Source of the DNA: Rhodococcus erythropolis NBRC 15567
Lineage (GTDB): Bacteria > Actinomycetota > Actinomycetes > Mycobacteriales > Mycobacteriaceae
Assembly: GCF_001552595.1 (NCBI RefSeq)
Contig: NZ_BCRM01000009.1
Coordinates: forward strand, 124,001 to 188,000
DNA length: 64,000 nucleotides
Direction of reading: 5' to 3'
Of this stretch, positions 45,202 through 55,398 are shown piece after piece; position 1 is the first letter of the stretch; each line of letters begins with the position of its first letter. The notes beneath the pieces are model-generated. The model saw only the letters and a list, made by a program, of their open reading frames with translations, was not told the origin of the DNA and did not search any database. The position numbers and the translations under genes are program-made.

Positions 45202-46074
45202 TCAGTTGTGGGACTGCAACGGCAGTCGAGGGTCGATGTCCTGGTGATCCCAGCTTCCACGCAGCCAGGTGTGTTGCGGATCGTCACAGATGTTCCACGC
45301 CCGGATCTCGCCCGAACCTGCCATGACGTTGAGGTAGTACATGTGGTGGCCCGGCGCTGCGATGGACGGGCCGTGATAGCCGTGCGGCACGAGGACGACG
45401 TCGCCCGAGCGGACTTCCTCGAGCACCTCGATAGGTCTCTCGGCGGTTCCGTACACGCGGTGGTAGCCGAACCCTTCGGTCCCGGTGGGGCTTCGGTCGA
45501 TCTCGAAGTAGTAGATCTCTTCCAGGGCCGATTCGACGTCGCTGTTCTCGTCGTGCTTGTGGCTGGGATACGACGACCAGTTCCCGCCGGGGGTGATGAC
45601 CTCACACGCGATGATGGAGTCTGCCTCGAAAGTGTCTGCGGTGGCGAAGTTGTGAACCTGTCGGCTGCAGTTACCGGCACCGCGGAGTTCGACGGCAACT
45701 CCTGATGCGGGACCGTAGCGATGGGGGAGCTTGGCTCCGGCGCGCGCTCCGCACAGGGCGAAGCGGCCTCCACCTGCGCTGGCCACTGTGTAGTCGGAAT
45801 CGCGTCCTATGTAGGCGAAGTCGCTCGGTCCGTCGAAGACCGACGCGCGGCCGGTCAGGGCGATCTCCGTCCCCTCGGCAACTATCACGGCCGAACCCGA
45901 CAGTGGAACGACGACTATCTCGTTCTCGCCGGACTGCAAGCGGACGCTCGCGCCAGGGGCGAGTTCGAGTGTCCACAAGCTGGATTCGGTCCAACCCGCG
46001 GACTCCGGCGTGACCACTGTCGTGAAATCACTGTCGGCGGACGATCCGGCGGGGACGTAGTACTTGCTGAACAT
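45202..46074 (-). CDS. iolB: 5-deoxy-glucuronate isomerase IolB
   Basis: Cupin-fold isomerase that converts 5-deoxy-glucuronate to 2-deoxy-5-keto-gluconate. The sequence shows KYYVPAGSSADSDF at the N-terminus, SSYPSHKHDENSDVESALEE with the metal-binding histidines, EIYYFEIDRSPTGTEGFGYH, and LVPHGYHGPSIAAPGHHMYY for the second cupin. 290 aa, as expected. It is 21 bases downstream of the Cgl0159-family gene and five bases before iolD on the same transcript. Confidence 0.94.
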   Translation of the reverse strand: MFSKYYVPAGSSADSDFTTVVTPESAGWTESSLWTLELAPGASVRLQSGENEIVVVPLSGSAVIVAEGTEIALTGRASVFDGPSDFAYIGRDSDYTVASAGGGRFALCGARAGAKLPHRYGPASGVAVELRGAGNCSRQVHNFATADTFEADSIIACEVITPGGNWSSYPSHKHDENSDVESALEEIYYFEIDRSPTGTEGFGYHRVYGTAERPIEVLEEVRSGDVVLVPHGYHGPSIAAPGHHMYYLNVMAGSGEIRAWNICDDPQHTWLRGSWDHQDIDPRLPLQSHN

Positions 46075-46095
46075 CTTGCTCCTGCCAGGTCGGTT

Positions 46096-46995
46096 CTAGT
46101 GGACGAGCTTGACTGCGGTGTCGACGGCCGCGGTCACGTCGCCGTCCGGTGGGTAGAGCAGCGCGCGCCCGACGATCAGTCCGCGCACGGACGGCAGCTG
46201 AAGGGCAGCGTCCCACTTTGCGTACGTTTCTTCCGGCGCGATCTGCGGATCGCCGCCCAGGAGGAGCGTCGGGAGGGTGGTCGCATCCATGACGCGTTCC
46301 ATCTCGTCGACGACCGGCAGTTTCATCCACGTATACGCCGAGGTGGAGCCGAGACCTTGGGAGATGTGGATGGACTTGATGACGGCGTCGGGGCTGAGAT
46401 CGTTGACCACCTTGCCGTTGACGCGACTGGAGAGGAACGGCTCGAGCATCGCGATCAGTCCGGCCGCGGCCAGTTCGTCAACGGCCTCGGCACATGCCGT
46501 CATGGTGGGCAGGGTGCCCGCGTCGTCGAGGGCGATGCGCAGCAGCATCTTTCCGCCGTTCATTCCGAACTTCGCGGTGCCCGCCGCGGTATATCCGGTC
46601 ATGCGGTCGTCGAGTTCGAAGCTCGCGCCCGCCAGGCCGCCGCGGTTCATCGACGAGAAGACGACCTTGTCCTCGAGGGCCCCGAGGAGGAGCAGATCGT
46701 CGAGAATGTCCGCGGTACCGAGAACGCCGTCGACTCCGGGATTGTCGAGCGCCGTGCGTAATCTGTCGAGCAGATCGGTACGACTGTTCATCGCTGTCGG
46801 CTTGCCGCCGACAGACAATGCCCCACGCGCTGGATGATCGGCAGCGACGATCATCAGTCGTCCGTTGCCTCGAACGGTGGCGCGAGGAGTTCTTGCTGCC
46901 CAGGACTTTTCGATGATCTGCGGATCGCTCGCACGCAGTTCCGTCACGTCGGCGTAGGTGGTGGCGAGGGGGCGGGCGGCGAGCTTGTCAGACAT
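46096..46995 (-). CDS. Cgl0159 family (beta/alpha)8 protein, probable aldolase
   Basis: A 299-residue TIM-barrel protein of the DeoC/FbaB aldolase-like superfamily known from actinobacterial iol clusters (Cgl0159 family). Seen are RLMIVAADHPARGALSVGG, GVLGTADILDDLLLL, GMNGGKMLLRI and TLLLGGDPQIAPEE. LLRIALDD is the region where class I aldolases place the Schiff-base lysine; here the nearest candidate is the K of NGGKMLL. No separate iolJ aldolase gene is present in the operon. I infer that this protein may cleave the phosphorylated deoxy-ketogluconate to dihydroxyacetone phosphate and malonate semialdehyde. This is not proven. Confidence 0.75.
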   Translation of the reverse strand: MSDKLAARPLATTYADVTELRASDPQIIEKSWAARTPRATVRGNGRLMIVAADHPARGALSVGGKPTAMNSRTDLLDRLRTALDNPGVDGVLGTADILDDLLLLGALEDKVVFSSMNRGGLAGASFELDDRMTGYTAAGTAKFGMNGGKMLLRIALDDAGTLPTMTACAEAVDELAAAGLIAMLEPFLSSRVNGKVVNDLSPDAVIKSIHISQGLGSTSAYTWMKLPVVDEMERVMDATTLPTLLLGGDPQIAPEETYAKWDAALQLPSVRGLIVGRALLYPPDGDVTAAVDTAVKLVH

Positions 46996-47992
46996 TGACT
47001 GCCTCCGTGGCTGTGGCTTCGGCGAGATCGTGGACTTCTTCAGCGGTTGGCATCGCAGTGGAGCATTCGAGCCGAGATGCGACTATCGCACCGGCCGCGT
47101 TGGCATAGCGCAGTACCTTCTCCAGTGGCCACCCGGCCAACAGTCCGTGGCACAGTGATCCGCCGAAGCTGTCGCCAGCACCCAGCCCGTTGACCACGTC
47201 GACGGCGTTGGGCGGCACGGTGATCGATTGCTTTCGTGTTTTGCCGAGGACACCCTTCGGGCCCTGCTTCACGATGGCCAGTTCGACTCCGAGGTCGAGA
47301 AGCGCGTCGGCGGCCTTGTTCGGATTGGTCTCACCGACCGCGATCTCGCACTCTTCGCGGTTTCCGACGGCTACCGTCACGTGCGCGAGAGCGCGCTGCA
47401 CCTGAGTGGTCGCTTCTTGGGGTGTCGACCAGAACATCGGGCGGTAGTCCAGATCGAGGACCGTCAGCGGGCGTCGTTCGCGGGCTTCCCAGGCAGCGAA
47501 GTGTGCACTGCGACTCGGTTCTTCGGACAGCCCTGTCACAGTCGACCAGTAGAGGGACGCTGTTCGAACGGCGTCGAGGTCGATATCGTCCGGGGTGATC
47601 CGAAGATCGGGCGCATGCGGCTTGCGGTAGAAGTACAGCGGGAAGTCGTCAGGGGGGAAGATCTCGCAGAACGTCACCGGTGTCGGGTACTCGGAATTGG
47701 TGACGACAAACCTGTTGTCGACGCCCAGACGTGCCAACTCGCGTGTGACGAACTTTCCGAAGGGATCGCTGCCTACGCCGGAGATCAGTGCTGCTCGCCG
47801 GCCGAGGCGTGCAGCCGCCACCGAGACGTTTGCCGCGCTGCCGCCGAGAAACTTGCCGAAGGTCTCGACGTCTTCGAGTCCGACACCGGTTTGAAGTGGG
47901 TAGATGTCCACCCCCGATCGGCCGATGGCAAGCACGTCGAATGGTGCGTCAGGGATGTGTGACCCGCTCTGGTGAGTGTTGATGCTTGTCAA
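46988..47992 (-). CDS. iolC: 5-dehydro-2-deoxygluconokinase IolC
   Basis: PfkB-family sugar kinase of 334 aa that phosphorylates 2-deoxy-5-ketogluconate with ATP. FDVLAIGRSGVDIYPLQTGVG, then FGKFLGGSAANVSVAAARLG (first PfkB signature) and VDVVNGLGAGDSFGGSLCHG (second signature with the catalytic aspartate). The start is an uncommon TTG with CGGGAG six bases upstream; no ATG or GTG gives a complete N-terminus. It is the first gene of the iol operon and overlaps the next gene by eight bases. The promoter lies in the 199-base region shared with iolR. Confidence 0.92.
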   Translation of the reverse strand: MTSINTHQSGSHIPDAPFDVLAIGRSGVDIYPLQTGVGLEDVETFGKFLGGSAANVSVAAARLGRRAALISGVGSDPFGKFVTRELARLGVDNRFVVTNSEYPTPVTFCEIFPPDDFPLYFYRKPHAPDLRITPDDIDLDAVRTASLYWSTVTGLSEEPSRSAHFAAWEARERRPLTVLDLDYRPMFWSTPQEATTQVQRALAHVTVAVGNREECEIAVGETNPNKAADALLDLGVELAIVKQGPKGVLGKTRKQSITVPPNAVDVVNGLGAGDSFGGSLCHGLLAGWPLEKVLRYANAAGAIVASRLECSTAMPTAEEVHDLAEATATEAVNV

Positions 47993-48071
47993 GACTGACT
48001 CCCGAGAGTTCGTGGTGGGCTGCCCGCGCAGGGCACCGTTGTATGACTGAAACTGTGCGCCGCGACACAGC

Positions 48072-48097
48072 GATTGTCAATAGTTTGTCTGGACATT
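48072..48097 (-). promoter_or_regulatory. iolC promoter/IolR-type site
   Basis: On the minus strand AATGTCCAGACA is followed by AACTATTGACA, which provides a -35 box TTGACA. The block is nearly identical to 60479-60501 before the ABC importer. TGTCCAGACA is close to the KGWCHTRACA-like motif I recall for corynebacterial IolR. Binding is inferred. Confidence 0.65.
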
Positions 48098-48121
48098 ATG
48101 ACTTGCGGTCAAGTGAATGTT

Positions 48122-48137
48122 AGTGTTCGCATACACT
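48122..48137. promoter_or_regulatory. inverted repeat before iolR
   Basis: AGTGT, six bases, ACACT, about 55 bases before the chosen iolR start. It could be an autoregulatory half-site pair or part of the iolR -10 region (CATACACT). Weak on its own. Confidence 0.3.
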
Positions 48138-48191
48138 GCCGAGAGAAGTAGCGTCGATACGGCGCCTTCCCAAGACAGATCGGAGTTGACC

Positions 48192-48929
48192 GTGGTCGCA
48201 GCACTCGCCGTCGAGTTGGACCGCTCGAGCCCGGTGCCGCTGTATTTTCAGCTGGCCCAGGCAATCGAGGGCGCTATTCTCGGTGGCGAACTTGCCCCAG
48301 GTGATCGCTTCGAGAACGAACTGGCGTTGGCCAAACGGCTCAATCTCTCACGTCCGACCACTCGACGTGCGATCCAGGAACTGGTGGACAAGGGCCTACT
48401 TGTTCGTAAGCGGGGAGTCGGAACTCAGGTGGTGCAAAGTCCGGTGCACCGCCCGGTCGAGCTCACCAGCCTGTTCGACGACCTTGCGAGGGCCGGCCAG
48501 GCGCCGACGACCAAGCTGCTCGAGTTCACGGTGGGAGTTCCCGTCGAGGACGTTGCCGCGGAACTCAACCTCGAACCTGACGCCGAAGTGGCCACCATCA
48601 GGCGTCTGCGAAGCACCAACGGCGAACCGCTTGCAGTGATGACCAACTACATTCCGGTGGACATCGCACCCGATCCCGAGGAGTTGGAGACGCAAGGGCT
48701 GTACCAAACCTTGCGAACTCGCGGCGTTCACATCCGTGTGGCGCGGCAGCGAATCGGCGCTCGGGCGGCGACTCGCGAAGAAGCAGGATTGCTCGACGAG
48801 AAAGTGGGTGCTGCCCTCTTGACCATGAGCCGCACTGCATTTGACGATTCAGGTAGTGCCGTCGAGTACGGCAGCCACTGCTACCGAGCGTCGCGTTACT
48901 ACTTCGACACCACCGTGGTCGACCGCTAG
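48192..48929 (+). CDS. iolR: GntR family regulator of inositol catabolism (IolR-like)
   Basis: A 245-residue HutC-subfamily GntR protein. The N-terminal winged helix is PVPLYFQLAQAIEGAILGGE, then LAPGDRFENELALAKRLNLSRPTTRRAIQELVDKGLLVRKRGVGTQV (split here between residues about 30-80), and the C-terminal UTRA ligand domain runs from about residue 95 to RYYFDTTVVD. A GTG start at 48192 is preferred because CGGAG lies eight bases upstream; an earlier in-frame codon at 48117 has no support. It is divergent from the iol operon, the same arrangement as iolR in Corynebacterium. I infer that it represses the operon and probably the ABC importer promoter with the same motif. Confidence 0.85.
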   Translation: MVAALAVELDRSSPVPLYFQLAQAIEGAILGGELAPGDRFENELALAKRLNLSRPTTRRAIQELVDKGLLVRKRGVGTQVVQSPVHRPVELTSLFDDLARAGQAPTTKLLEFTVGVPVEDVAAELNLEPDAEVATIRRLRSTNGEPLAVMTNYIPVDIAPDPEELETQGLYQTLRTRGVHIRVARQRIGARAATREEAGLLDEKVGAALLTMSRTAFDDSGSAVEYGSHCYRASRYYFDTTVVDR

Positions 48930-49035
48930 ATCTCGATCCCGGTGACACGAGTACCCGCCTGACCGAGTCAGTGGGGGTGATTTGTGATCCCAGCATTTCT
49001 GCGATCCTTCGATCATTTGACCCGAACGGAGCCTC

Positions 49036-50184
49036 ATGACAGGCATTTCAGTAGCAGTTGCCGGATTCGGATGGATGGGCCGCGTACACACGCAGGCGTA
49101 TCTGCGTCTGCGGCAGCACTATCCCCAGCTTCCCGTGATCCGCCTGGCCGCCGTCGCCGACGAGGTGCCGGGCCGAGGGGAGGAAGCGGCGGACCAATTC
49201 GGTTTCGAAGCTTTCACCCAGGACTGGCGCGATATCGCAGCCGATCCGGCCATCGACGCGGTGAGCATCACGGCCCCGAACTTCTTGCACCGTGAAATCG
49301 GCGTCGCAATGGCAGAAGCCGGCAAACACATCTGGATCGAGAAGCCCGTCGGCTTGTCCACGGAAGACGCCAAAGCTGTTGCCGCAGCGGTCTCGAAGGC
49401 CGGTGTGCAGTCGACCGTCGGCTTCAACTACCGAAACGCGCCGGCTGTAGCCCTGGCAAAAAGCCTGATCGACTCAGGGGAGTTGGGCACGATCACGCAC
49501 TCGCGGTTTCGTTTCCTCAGCGACTATGCGGCCCACCCTGAAGGCGCTTTGAGTTGGCGATACGAGCGTGAGCGCGGCGGCGCCGGCGTCCTGGGCGACT
49601 TGGCTTCGCACGGCATCGATCTGATTCGTCATCTTCTCGGTGACGTCGACGCTCTCGTTGCTGATACTGCGATCTTCATCCCGGAGCGTGCGCGTCCGTC
49701 CGCCGCTACCAGTGGACATGCCCGAGCCAGCGGCGGGGAGATGGGAGCTGTCGAGAACGAAGACTTCGTCAGCGCACTGCTGCGGCTCGGCTCGGGCGGC
49801 CGCTGCACCCTCGAAGCGTGCCGCGTCGCCGTGGGAGAGCAGAACAACTACGGATTCGAGATTCACGGTACGAAGGGTGCCGTGTTCTGGGATTACCGCC
49901 GGATGGGTGAACTGGGCACCAGCCTCGGCTCGAAGTATCAGGACCAATCCGTCACGACGGTTTTGGTCGGCCCCGAGTCGGGAGAGTTCGGCCGCTTCCA
50001 ACCCGGCGCGGCCAACGCCATGGGTTATGACGACCTGAAGGTCATCGAGGCTCGCAATTTCGTCTCCTCGATCGTGGACGGAGCGCCGCAGGGCGCGACC
50101 ATCGCTGATGCTGTCGCGTCGGCGCAGGCTCTGGACGCGATGGTTGCCTCGGTCTCCTCCGGTGGCTGGATTTCTCTCGGCTGA
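49036..50184 (+). CDS. Gfo/Idh/MocA family oxidoreductase
   Basis: A 382-residue NAD(P)-dependent dehydrogenase. AVAGFGWMGRVHTQAYLRL is the Rossmann motif, IWIEKPVGLSTEDAKAVAA holds the catalytic lysine (EKP), and GDLASHGIDLIRHLLGDV contains the active-site region. It is longer than IolG, with an insertion near residues 215-235, and is probably an epimer-specific or sugar-specific member. The gene lies just downstream of iolR in the same direction and precedes an MFS gene by 30 bases. Oxidation of an inositol isomer or a related sugar is likely, but the substrate cannot be assigned. Confidence 0.85.
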   Translation: MTGISVAVAGFGWMGRVHTQAYLRLRQHYPQLPVIRLAAVADEVPGRGEEAADQFGFEAFTQDWRDIAADPAIDAVSITAPNFLHREIGVAMAEAGKHIWIEKPVGLSTEDAKAVAAAVSKAGVQSTVGFNYRNAPAVALAKSLIDSGELGTITHSRFRFLSDYAAHPEGALSWRYERERGGAGVLGDLASHGIDLIRHLLGDVDALVADTAIFIPERARPSAATSGHARASGGEMGAVENEDFVSALLRLGSGGRCTLEACRVAVGEQNNYGFEIHGTKGAVFWDYRRMGELGTSLGSKYQDQSVTTVLVGPESGEFGRFQPGAANAMGYDDLKVIEARNFVSSIVDGAPQGATIADAVASAQALDAMVASVSSGGWISLG

Positions 50185-50214
50185 TCGAGAATTGCTCCGA
50201 AAGGCTCTGGCGCA

Positions 50215-51600
50215 GTGACATTTCCCCGCGGACTGGCGTTGCTGGTGGCAGCAGCACTGTTCATGGAGATGCTCGATGCGACGATTCTCGCAACCGCACT
50301 GCCGTCGATCGCCCAATCCTTCGGAGTTGACGCCGTCGACGTCAATGTCGCCGTTTCGTCGTATCTCCTGGTGTTGGCCGTCCTGATCCCGGCGAGCGGA
50401 TGGATGGCCGACAGGTTCGGAACGCGACGTGTCTTCATCTCTGCCATAGCCGTTTTCACGGTGGCGTCGGTGGGATGTGCACTGAGCACGTCCCTCCCGA
50501 TGCTGGTGGGAATGCGCGCACTACAAGGGGTAGGCGGCGCCATGATGGTGCCGGTAGGGCGGCTCGCAGTATTGCGGGTGACGTCGAAGGCGGAACTCGT
50601 ACGGGCTATCGCTTACTTGACGTGGCCGGCGCTCACAGCGCCGGTTCTTGCGCCCGCTGTGGGTGGAGCCATCGTGTCGATCGCTTCGTGGCGCTGGATC
50701 TTTCTGATCAACGTTCCGATCGGGATCGTCGGGTTTCTGCTGGCATTGCGCATGGTGCCCGACATTCGGCAAACGCAGAAACGGAGCCTTGACTGGCTGG
50801 GATTGGTGGTGATCGGAGCAGGCGTCGCAGTGCTTGTCGTGGCGCTCGACAGCGTGCACAGTGCCGGAACCGACTGGCTACGAGTGGGCCTCGGGATCAT
50901 TGCGGCTCTGATCTTGTTGAGCTTGGCCGTCATTCACCTCGTCCGGTCGGATCATCCGCTCATCGCGCTCCGCGTCCTCCGACTTCGATCGTTTCGGCTC
51001 GTCGCGTCGAGCGGCTCGCTGTACCGGCTCGTGATCATGGGCGTGCCGTTTGTGCTGCCGTTGTTGTTCCAAGTGGGATTCGGAATGTCGGCGTTCAAGG
51101 CCGGTCTGCTGGTGATGGCTCTGTTCGCGGGGAATATCGCGATCAAACCGCTCACCACTCCGCTCATGCGTAGATTCGGGATCAGACGAGTTCTGGTGGG
51201 AAACGGAGTTCTGTCGGTGGTGTGCTTCGGTGCGCTGGTACTGATCTCGTCGACGACACCGGACGTCGTTATCGCTGTTGCACTGTTTGTCAGTGGCGCG
51301 TTGCGATCCATCGGGTTCACCGCGTACAACAGCTTGGCGTTCGCCGACGTCGACTCGGGTGAGCTGACCGATGCAAATACTCTGCATGCAACGCTGCAAG
51401 AGTTGGCATCCGGTCTGGGTATTGCACTGTCCGCGTTGGTGATCACGCTCTGCACACCGTTGGCGGAGTCGGAGGATCTGAGCGGCGGAGTGCCGTTTTC
51501 TCTGACGCTGGGTGTTCTCGGGGCCATGCTGGTGCCGACGGTGATCGAGAGTTGGCGGCTCCCACGCGATACAGGTGCTGTGGTGTTGGTGCGCCGATAA
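50215..51600 (+). CDS. MFS transporter (DHA2, EmrB/QacA-type)
   Basis: A 461-residue permease with about fourteen hydrophobic segments. ALFMEMLDATILATALPSIA is the DHA2 opening, WMADRFGTRRVF the motif A loop and GPVLAPAVGGAI-like APVLAPAVGGAIVSIASWRW the exporter motif C. The family exports drugs and dyes using the proton gradient. Start is GTG. It is 30 bases after a Gfo dehydrogenase, so it may be co-transcribed with it, and 121 bases before a rifampicin monooxygenase, so a role in drug export is equally plausible. The substrate is open. Confidence 0.85.
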   Translation: MTFPRGLALLVAAALFMEMLDATILATALPSIAQSFGVDAVDVNVAVSSYLLVLAVLIPASGWMADRFGTRRVFISAIAVFTVASVGCALSTSLPMLVGMRALQGVGGAMMVPVGRLAVLRVTSKAELVRAIAYLTWPALTAPVLAPAVGGAIVSIASWRWIFLINVPIGIVGFLLALRMVPDIRQTQKRSLDWLGLVVIGAGVAVLVVALDSVHSAGTDWLRVGLGIIAALILLSLAVIHLVRSDHPLIALRVLRLRSFRLVASSGSLYRLVIMGVPFVLPLLFQVGFGMSAFKAGLLVMALFAGNIAIKPLTTPLMRRFGIRRVLVGNGVLSVVCFGALVLISSTTPDVVIAVALFVSGALRSIGFTAYNSLAFADVDSGELTDANTLHATLQELASGLGIALSALVITLCTPLAESEDLSGGVPFSLTLGVLGAMLVPTVIESWRLPRDTGAVVLVRR

Positions 51601-51639
51601 TGAAGCGTCTTCCGCCACCTTCATCATAACGCGGGACCC

Positions 51640-51659
51640 GGGGCTTGCGGCAAGGCCCC
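51640..51659 (+). promoter_or_regulatory. rifamycin-associated element (RAE)-like inverted repeat
   Basis: GGGGCTTGCGGCAAGGCCCC, an imperfect dyad 62 bases before the monooxygenase ATG. As far as I recall, this matches the rifamycin-associated element found upstream of rifamycin-inactivation genes in actinobacteria. Its position supports rifampicin-inducible expression. Confidence 0.75.
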
Positions 51660-51664
51660 GGTGA

Positions 51665-53158
<1,494 letters not shown>

Positions 53159-53216
53159 CGCTTCGATTTCGGTAACCGAGCACCGTGACACCTCGGGTGC
53201 ACTACCGTTGCCGTTT

Positions 53217-53642
53217 ATGGGACAAGGATTGGGGCAGATCGCGCCCGCGGCCTTGATCGCCGTCGGAGTGCTGATACTCACGGGCTGCACGACCAATGTC
53301 GATGTGCCGAAGACATTTGCTGCCACATTGACGGTGACCGGTCAGGCAGAGCAAGTCGAGGCCGGCTCTGGAGAGTGCGTGATCGACTCGATCCGTGTCG
53401 CTCCGAACGACCAGATTCAAATTTTCGGGGGCAGTGGCGCTGCGTCCGTCAGGTCGACACTCGAGGTCGAGGCAATCGATCAACTTCCTGACGGAATGAG
53501 CACGTGCTCCTACACCGCACATTTTGATGCCGTCCCCGCAAACCAGAAAAACTACGAGGTGAGCTTGGGCCGCTTTTCCCCGAAGTCGTTCAGCTCGGAC
53601 GAGTTGGAAAACGGTGTCACCTATCAACTGCGCCGGCCCTGA
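53217..53642 (+). CDS. putative lipoprotein
   Basis: A 141-residue protein with a lipobox: MGQGLGQIAPAALIAVGVLI then LTGC. Processing at that cysteine would leave a small external protein with two further cysteines (GECVID, STCSYTA) that could form a disulfide. No family is recognised. The start at 53217 gives the signal peptide directly; the frame is open far upstream inside the preceding gene. No operon partner is obvious. Its position after rox may be accidental. Confidence 0.65.
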   Translation: MGQGLGQIAPAALIAVGVLILTGCTTNVDVPKTFAATLTVTGQAEQVEAGSGECVIDSIRVAPNDQIQIFGGSGAASVRSTLEVEAIDQLPDGMSTCSYTAHFDAVPANQKNYEVSLGRFSPKSFSSDELENGVTYQLRRP

Positions 53643-53739
53643 CCGAACCAGTTCTCCCTCACCCGAATTCTCGAACAGTAGCGATCCCTGTACTGCACGT
53701 CGAAAAAACCCATACAGCATGTTGTATCCGGCGCGACTT

Positions 53740-54057
53740 TCAGTCAGCGTGCTTGGCGGTCCCTTCGCCTCCCCGCTGCCGAGCCCTACCGGGATTGATG
53801 TGGAGCCGAACACCCTCATAGGTGACTGTGTACGGCACATCGTCATCGTTGTCCGGGTCGCCGGAGTCCGCAGGATCCGGCAGTTCCGCGATCTGTTCGA
53901 TGACCGTCTGTGCTCGCGCCGCACCAGGATCGAACATTTCCTGAAACGGCCCCACGAACGAGCCACCGAGTCCGCGGCGCTTCGCCCGAACAGCCGCCCA
54001 CCCGAACGTCGCCAACGGGCCGATCATGGCGAACAGCACTAACAAGTCCCACCCCAT
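53740..54057 (-). CDS. small single-pass membrane protein
   Basis: A 105-residue protein with one N-terminal membrane helix (MGWDLLVLFAMIGPLATFGW), then WAAVRAKRRGLGGSFVGPFQEMFDPGAAR and an acidic tail. The helix and the GPFQEMFDPGAARA segment are recurrent in Rhodococcus/Mycobacterium small proteins, but no function is known to me. The ATG at 54057 places the helix at the very N-terminus; a start at 54096 would add 13 residues. Its end faces the lipoprotein gene across 97 bases. Confidence 0.6.
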   Translation of the reverse strand: MGWDLLVLFAMIGPLATFGWAAVRAKRRGLGGSFVGPFQEMFDPGAARAQTVIEQIAELPDPADSGDPDNDDDVPYTVTYEGVRLHINPGRARQRGGEGTAKHAD

Positions 54058-54118
54058 GCTTCGAGCGTACCGACCGATCGGCATTAAGCGGCCCAAGTCT
54101 CTTCAGCGCTGCCGTCCC

Positions 54119-55303
54119 TCAGCTCATTCGTCTCGCTGACTGTGCCTTCAGTAGATCGGCCAGTCGATCAGGTGAGATCCGCTCGCGAACCGCTTCCGTC
54201 ACGAGTTCGGCCTGCGTCTGAGGCGCGAGGCCGTCGATCGGTTGGTCTCGGTCCAGATTGGTCGGGAAGGCGTAGCCCTCGGCCGAGGCGGCGACGGCGC
54301 ACCGAACTGCCTCGTCGGACCCCGCCTCGCTGAGAGCGAGCAGTGCCGGATAGATCGCGTTGACGAGTGCCTCCCGGTCGATGGTTCCGAGGGCTCGACC
54401 GAAGGCCGACGACACCTGGAGAAGATTTGCCATACGCAGGACGTCCGCGGACTTGTTGTGGCCTGCCGCGTGGAACAGCGCTGGGTTGAAGAAGACGGCA
54501 TCTCCCTTCTTCAAAGGTAATTGGACGTAGTTGGCTTCGAAGAACTCCTTGAACTCGGGACGCTCGAACGCGAGGTATCCGGCTTCGAATTGCTGGGAGT
54601 ACGGCAGATACTTGGTCGGGCCCGTCTCGGCCGGCATATCCACGTGGGCGACTGCACCTTGCAAGGTGAGGGCAGGGGTCAAGCGGTGAACATGCGCCCG
54701 AAACTTCGCGGCTACGTCGCTCGACATGAAACCGAGGTGGTAGTCGCGATGTGGATTCTGTGCGGCGCCACCGGGATTGACGACGTTGACATCCGACGTC
54801 ACCTGATACATGGGGCCGAGCCACGCTTCCGAAGCCAAAGCGACAATGCTGTTTGCGTAGTAGTCGACGTAAGCCTTGGGATCTTCGAGCGCCAACTTCA
54901 GTTGTGCGCCCCAGATTCGGTCATTGGCACCAGGTTTGGCGAAGTGATCTCCGGACGCTGCACCGGATTCGTGTTGGCGTGCAATGAGTTCACGGAAGAC
55001 CGCGCTGGCGCGATCCAGTATCTCCGCGTCGAATGCGCCTTGAAAGACTGTGATGCCGGGGCCGGTGAGTAACGCCCGGGCGATCTCGTCTTGGATCTCG
55101 GCCCGGGTTTCAGGATTCGACGATTGCTCTACCAATGCTTCGGAGCGGTACAGAAGAACCCCGTCGGCCACTGAATCGGCGTACGGGTAATCGGCAAGGT
55201 CGGTGTCGTGCGCGACCAAAGCGGCGAAGTCGTCGATGTTGCAGTCTTCTCGGTGCAACCTACCTGCGGACGGCACGGTGTGGTCGGTCAGTGATGGAGT
55301 CAT
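54119..55303 (-). CDS. phytanoyl-CoA dioxygenase (PhyH) family protein
   Basis: A 394-residue Fe(II)/2-oxoglutarate-dependent dioxygenase. The metal triad is visible as H-x-D in AAQNPHRDYHLGFMS and the distal His in FFNPALFHAAGHNKS, with a possible 2-oxoglutarate arginine in ADVLRMANLLQ. PITVFQGAF-like GITVFQGAFDAEILDRA is the N-terminal fold. The enzyme would hydroxylate a small substrate in the cytoplasm. It ends 62 bases from the small membrane gene and starts 95 bases from the Gfo gene on the same strand. A role with the sugar/polyol genes is suggested by neighbourhood only. Confidence 0.82.
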   Translation of the reverse strand: MTPSLTDHTVPSAGRLHREDCNIDDFAALVAHDTDLADYPYADSVADGVLLYRSEALVEQSSNPETRAEIQDEIARALLTGPGITVFQGAFDAEILDRASAVFRELIARQHESGAASGDHFAKPGANDRIWGAQLKLALEDPKAYVDYYANSIVALASEAWLGPMYQVTSDVNVVNPGGAAQNPHRDYHLGFMSSDVAAKFRAHVHRLTPALTLQGAVAHVDMPAETGPTKYLPYSQQFEAGYLAFERPEFKEFFEANYVQLPLKKGDAVFFNPALFHAAGHNKSADVLRMANLLQVSSAFGRALGTIDREALVNAIYPALLALSEAGSDEAVRCAVAASAEGYAFPTNLDRDQPIDGLAPQTQAELVTEAVRERISPDRLADLLKAQSARRMS

Positions 55304-55398
55304 TCGGGGCCTTTCCTGCGGTGTTCAAGATGCGCTGTACCTCAAAGACTGCCAAGGAGAACCCATCGAAACTACCCCTGAAATCCATCAAAAAGACA

